Assembly (NCBI GenBank): GCA_946549035.1
Contig: CAMNQH010000011.1
Span: forward strand, 1-64,000
Reading direction: 5' to 3'
DNA from: an uncultured Lachnospiraceae bacterium
GTDB lineage: Bacteria > Bacillota > Clostridia > Lachnospirales > Lachnospiraceae
DNA: 64,000 bases
The notes beneath the pieces are model-generated. The model saw nothing but the letters and a program-made list of their open reading frames with translations, made no database searches and had not been told where the DNA came from. How positions within the stretch are numbered: the first letter of the stretch is position 1; every line of letters starts with the position of its first letter. The translations under genes were made by a program, and so were the position numbers. Below are positions 61,535 to 64,000 of this stretch, piece after piece.

Positions 61535-64000
61535 ATGGCAGCCAGACAACAAAAAGGAAGAGGAAAAAGCAGCGGTAAAAAACGGACTGCAGCCGCAAAA
61601 AAAAATCAGGAGTCGGGGATCCCGTTTTTTAACGAGGTGCTTCTGTTGGGGATACTGGCAGTTTGTATTTTACTATTTTTGAGTAATTTTGGATTGGGGG
61701 GAATAGCAGGAAAAACAGTAAGCGGAGTTTTTTTTGGAATCTTTGGACTGGTAGCATATTTGGTTCCTGTTTGCATATTTGTTGGAGCGGCATTTTACAC
61801 CTCCAATAAAGAAAATCGTATCGCTTTGGTGAAATTAGTGGCGGCGGCCTTGTTTGTTATGTTTTTCTGCCTGTTTATCGAGCTTGTGGTGACAGGAGAT
61901 GCAAAACAGAAAATTATGGCCTCGTATACATATGGAGCCGCCAACAAAAGCGGCGGCGGATTAATCGGCGGCGCGCTTTCCCACCTTCTTTGCGGCGCCT
62001 TTGGACTGATTGGCGCTTATGTGGTGGATATCATTGCACTGATTATCAGCTTGGTGCTGATTACGGAGCGTTCCTTTTTGGGAGGCGTAAAAAAGGGCAG
62101 TAAAAAGGTATATGATACGGCGAAAGAAGACGCCGTCCGTTATCGGGAACATATAGCCCAGAAACGGGAAGAACGGGCGTTGATGCGTTTGGACCGGAAG
62201 GTGGAAGGAGTAGCGGTGGATACAAAGATTGTGCCTCCGGTACTGGAATTTTCCGATAATCTCAGTGAATTAAAGCCGGTGAAGCAAACGCCCCAGTTTA
62301 CGAAAAATGCCGTGGAAAAGCTGTTTTCAGGGGAAACCGTAACGGCTGCCCAGCAAAAGAGTGCGTCGGCCGCGGAGGGGCGTAAGGGCTTTCAGAGAGA
62401 ACAGGAAAACCAAGGCTCGGAGCTTTTAACTTTTCGAAAAAAATCCGTATCCACGGGAACGGAACCGGCCGTATCTCCGGTAGAGCCTGTAGTATCCAGA
62501 GTAGAGCCTATGGTATCCAGGGTAGAGCCTGTGACAATGAAAACAGAAGCCTCCGGCGGCAAGGTAAAAAATTCCTATTCGGAGACAGAGCTTCTTCTGA
62601 CCAGGGCGGAGCCGGTATCTGTCCATTATATGCCGGGAGGATTTCAAGAAGAAACCTCTGTTACCGTGTCGGAACATCATTTTGCCCTGTCAGGAACAAA
62701 CGAACAAGAGCCTTTAGAGCGTGTCCTTGAACCTATAGAAGAAATCAAAGAGCCTGAAGATTTGCCAAAAGATATGCATTTGCATACGGAACCGTGTTTG
62801 GAGGAACCCAAACAAGAACCCCAACAAGAAGTCCTGCAAGAAGTCCGGCAGGAAATTCCTTTAGAGGAAGAGGCCGTCTCTTCGGAGCATTTGGATCTTT
62901 TTGAAGCAGAGCAGGAGGCCAGCCGGGCGATGGTTGTGGAGCGGGTACAACGGCAGCCCGTTCAAATCCAGCATAAGGCGCAAACGGAACTGGAGGAGGA
63001 GCACACAGAAGCTGTGGAAGCAACAGAGGTTCCCAAACCGGAATACGTATTCCCGCCTACCTCTTTATTGAAGCCCGGGACAGACGCCAAGGGGGACAGC
63101 CAGCATCATCTTCAGGAAACAGCCTTAAAGCTTCAGCAGACATTGAAAAACTTTGGAGTAAATGTAACAATTACCGATGTAAGCTGCGGCCCTTCTGTCA
63201 CCCGCTATGAGTTACAGCCGGAGATGGGCGTTAAGGTGAGCAAGATTGTAAACTTAGCAGACGATATCAAGTTAAATTTGGCGGCGCCGGATATTCGGAT
63301 TGAAGCTCCGATTCCTGGAAAAGCGGCTGTCGGCATTGAAGTGCCAAACAAAGAAACCGTTATGGTACGGTTTCGGGATATGGTGGAAGCGGAAGAATTT
63401 AAACATCATGCTTCCAGCATTTGCTTTACTGCCGGGAAAGATATTGCCGGACAGGTGGTAGTGGCGGACATTGCAAAAATGCCCCATTTACTGATTGCCG
63501 GGGCTACCGGCTCCGGAAAATCTGTATGTATCAATACCATAATTATGAGTATTCTCTACAAAGCAAATCCGGAGGATGTAAAGCTGATTTTGATTGACCC
63601 GAAGGTGGTGGAGCTTAGCGTCTATAACGGAATTCCCCATCTTTTTATTCCAGTGGTGACCGATCCAAAAAAAGCGGCGGGAGCGCTGCATTGGGCGGTG
63701 GCTGAAATGACGGAACGTTATCAGAAATTTGCCGAATATCAGGTAAGAGATTTGAAAGGCTATAACCAGAAGGTGGCGGCGATTCAGGACGTGGAAGATG
63801 AGACAAAGCCCCAAAAACTGCCTCAGATTGTGATTGTGGTGGACGAGCTGGCGGACTTGATGATGGTGGCGGCGGGAGAAGTGGAAGACGCCATCTGTCG
63901 TCTGGCCCAGCTTGCCAGGGCGGCGGGGATTCATATGATTATCGCTACCCAGCGGCCCTCTGTAGATGTAATCACCGGGCTGATTAAAGCAAATATGCCT
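61535..64000 (+). CDS. ftsK: FtsK/SpoIIIE family DNA translocase, 3' truncated by window edge
   Basis: The frame from ATG 61535 stays open to the end of the window, giving 822 residues. It has a basic N-terminus, about four membrane helices (about 30-190), a low-complexity Glu/Pro/Val-rich linker (about 230-510) and a motor domain with a proximal alpha/beta region (about 515-640) and Walker A GATGSGKS (656-663, Lys662). Walker B is in [13 protein letters not shown]. It pumps chromosomal DNA through the division or spore septum. The linker has short repeats such as SRVEP at three places and QEV-type repeats. The gamma domain is beyond the window. It may serve both vegetative and sporulation division. 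Confidence 0.95.
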   Translation, partial: MAARQQKGRGKSSGKKRTAAAKKNQESGIPFFNEVLLLGILAVCILLFLSNFGLGGIAGKTVSGVFFGIFGLVAYLVPVCIFVGAAFYTSNKENRIALVKLVAAALFVMFFCLFIELVVTGDAKQKIMASYTYGAANKSGGGLIGGALSHLLCGAFGLIGAYVVDIIALIISLVLITERSFLGGVKKGSKKVYDTAKEDAVRYREHIAQKREERALMRLDRKVEGVAVDTKIVPPVLEFSDNLSELKPVKQTPQFTKNAVEKLFSGETVTAAQQKSASAAEGRKGFQREQENQGSELLTFRKKSVSTGTEPAVSPVEPVVSRVEPMVSRVEPVTMKTEASGGKVKNSYSETELLLTRAEPVSVHYMPGGFQEETSVTVSEHHFALSGTNEQEPLERVLEPIEEIKEPEDLPKDMHLHTEPCLEEPKQEPQQEVLQEVRQEIPLEEEAVSSEHLDLFEAEQEASRAMVVERVQRQPVQIQHKAQTELEEEHTEAVEATEVPKPEYVFPPTSLLKPGTDAKGDSQHHLQETALKLQQTLKNFGVNVTITDVSCGPSVTRYELQPEMGVKVSKIVNLADDIKLNLAAPDIRIEAPIPGKAAVGIEVPNKETVMVRFRDMVEAEEFKHHASSICFTAGKDIAGQVVVADIAKMPHLLIAGATGSGKSVCINTIIMSILYKANPEDVKLILIDPKVVELSVYNGIPHLFIPVVTDPKKAAGALHWAVAEMTERYQKFAEYQVRDLKGYNQKVAAIQDVEDETKPQKLPQIVIVVDELADLMMVAAGEVEDAICRLAQLARAAGIHMIIATQRPSVDVITGLIKANMP

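Noticed and set aside
62426..63934. Several minus-strand frames, some with repeated Tyr/Arg/Gly motifs
   Set aside because: They are antisense to the FtsK linker and motor. The repeats come from the VEP and QEP codon repeats of the real gene.

Overview
This window is a moderate-GC chromosomal segment from an anaerobic Firmicute, most likely a gut Lachnospiraceae (class Clostridia). The genus cannot be named from the sequence alone. Supporting signs are AGGAGG-type ribosome binding sites, TTGACA/TATAAT-type promoters, a V-type ATPase operon, a eukaryote-type NADP isocitrate dehydrogenase, Rex, a cysteine-rich HCB-type small protein of the kind annotated in Lachnospiraceae, a Tn916-like mobile element and a tepA/uppP/ftsK neighbourhood. 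Both window edges cut genes: an FtsX-type permease on the left and an FtsK/SpoIIIE translocase on the right.

Region 1 to 5.5 kb: the FtsX permease end, a minus-strand ABC-2 exporter operon (ATPase plus two permeases), a GH172/DUF2961 glycosidase and a cytoplasmic-type Cu/Zn superoxide dismutase-like protein. Region 5.7 to 19 kb: a hybrid histidine kinase with an orphan solute-binding lipoprotein, then a ribose/rhamnose/AI-2-type ABC importer (binding protein, double ATPase, two permeases). The importer is followed by a uroporphyrinogen-decarboxylase-like methyltransferase homologue, an L-rhamnose mutarotase, an M24 (creatinase/prolidase-fold) protein that has lost metal ligands, a creatininase-family amidohydrolase and a sugar O-acetyltransferase. 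I read this as one uncharacterised uptake and catabolic locus. A LacI-type operator and a good promoter lie upstream of the importer.

Region 19 to 27.5 kb: leuS, then an approximately 5.9 kb integrative and mobilizable element. It carries cargo genes (DUF3795, a membrane protein, a small anchored protein, a small HTH), an XRE repressor with matching operators, a DUF961-like protein, a Rep_trans/MobT-type relaxase, an excisionase that seems to start at AUC, and a tyrosine integrase. Short near-identical core repeats and 11-bp phased arm-type repeats flank it. Region 27.5 to 29 kb holds small conserved hypotheticals and the Cys/Gly/Asn-rich repeat protein.

Region 29 to 42 kb: a complete V-type ATPase operon (H, C, I, K, F, E, A, B, D), followed by a MoxR ATPase, a DUF58 protein and a membrane transglutaminase. 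Region 42 to 56 kb is core metabolism and housekeeping: isocitrate dehydrogenase, ABC-F protein, Rex, a coiled-coil protein, the NAD(P)HX repair enzyme, alanine racemase, MazF without a visible antitoxin, a CNNM/CorC protein, YebC, a CFI-box zinc-ribbon protein, an O-acetylhomoserine sulfhydrylase-like enzyme and glycogen synthase. Region 56 to 64 kb: an OmpR-type two-component system, BioY, TepA (ClpP-like), UppP and FtsK/SpoIIIE. No rRNA, tRNA, CRISPR array or insertion sequence was found. Promoter, operator and terminator calls are by eye from consensus and pairing.
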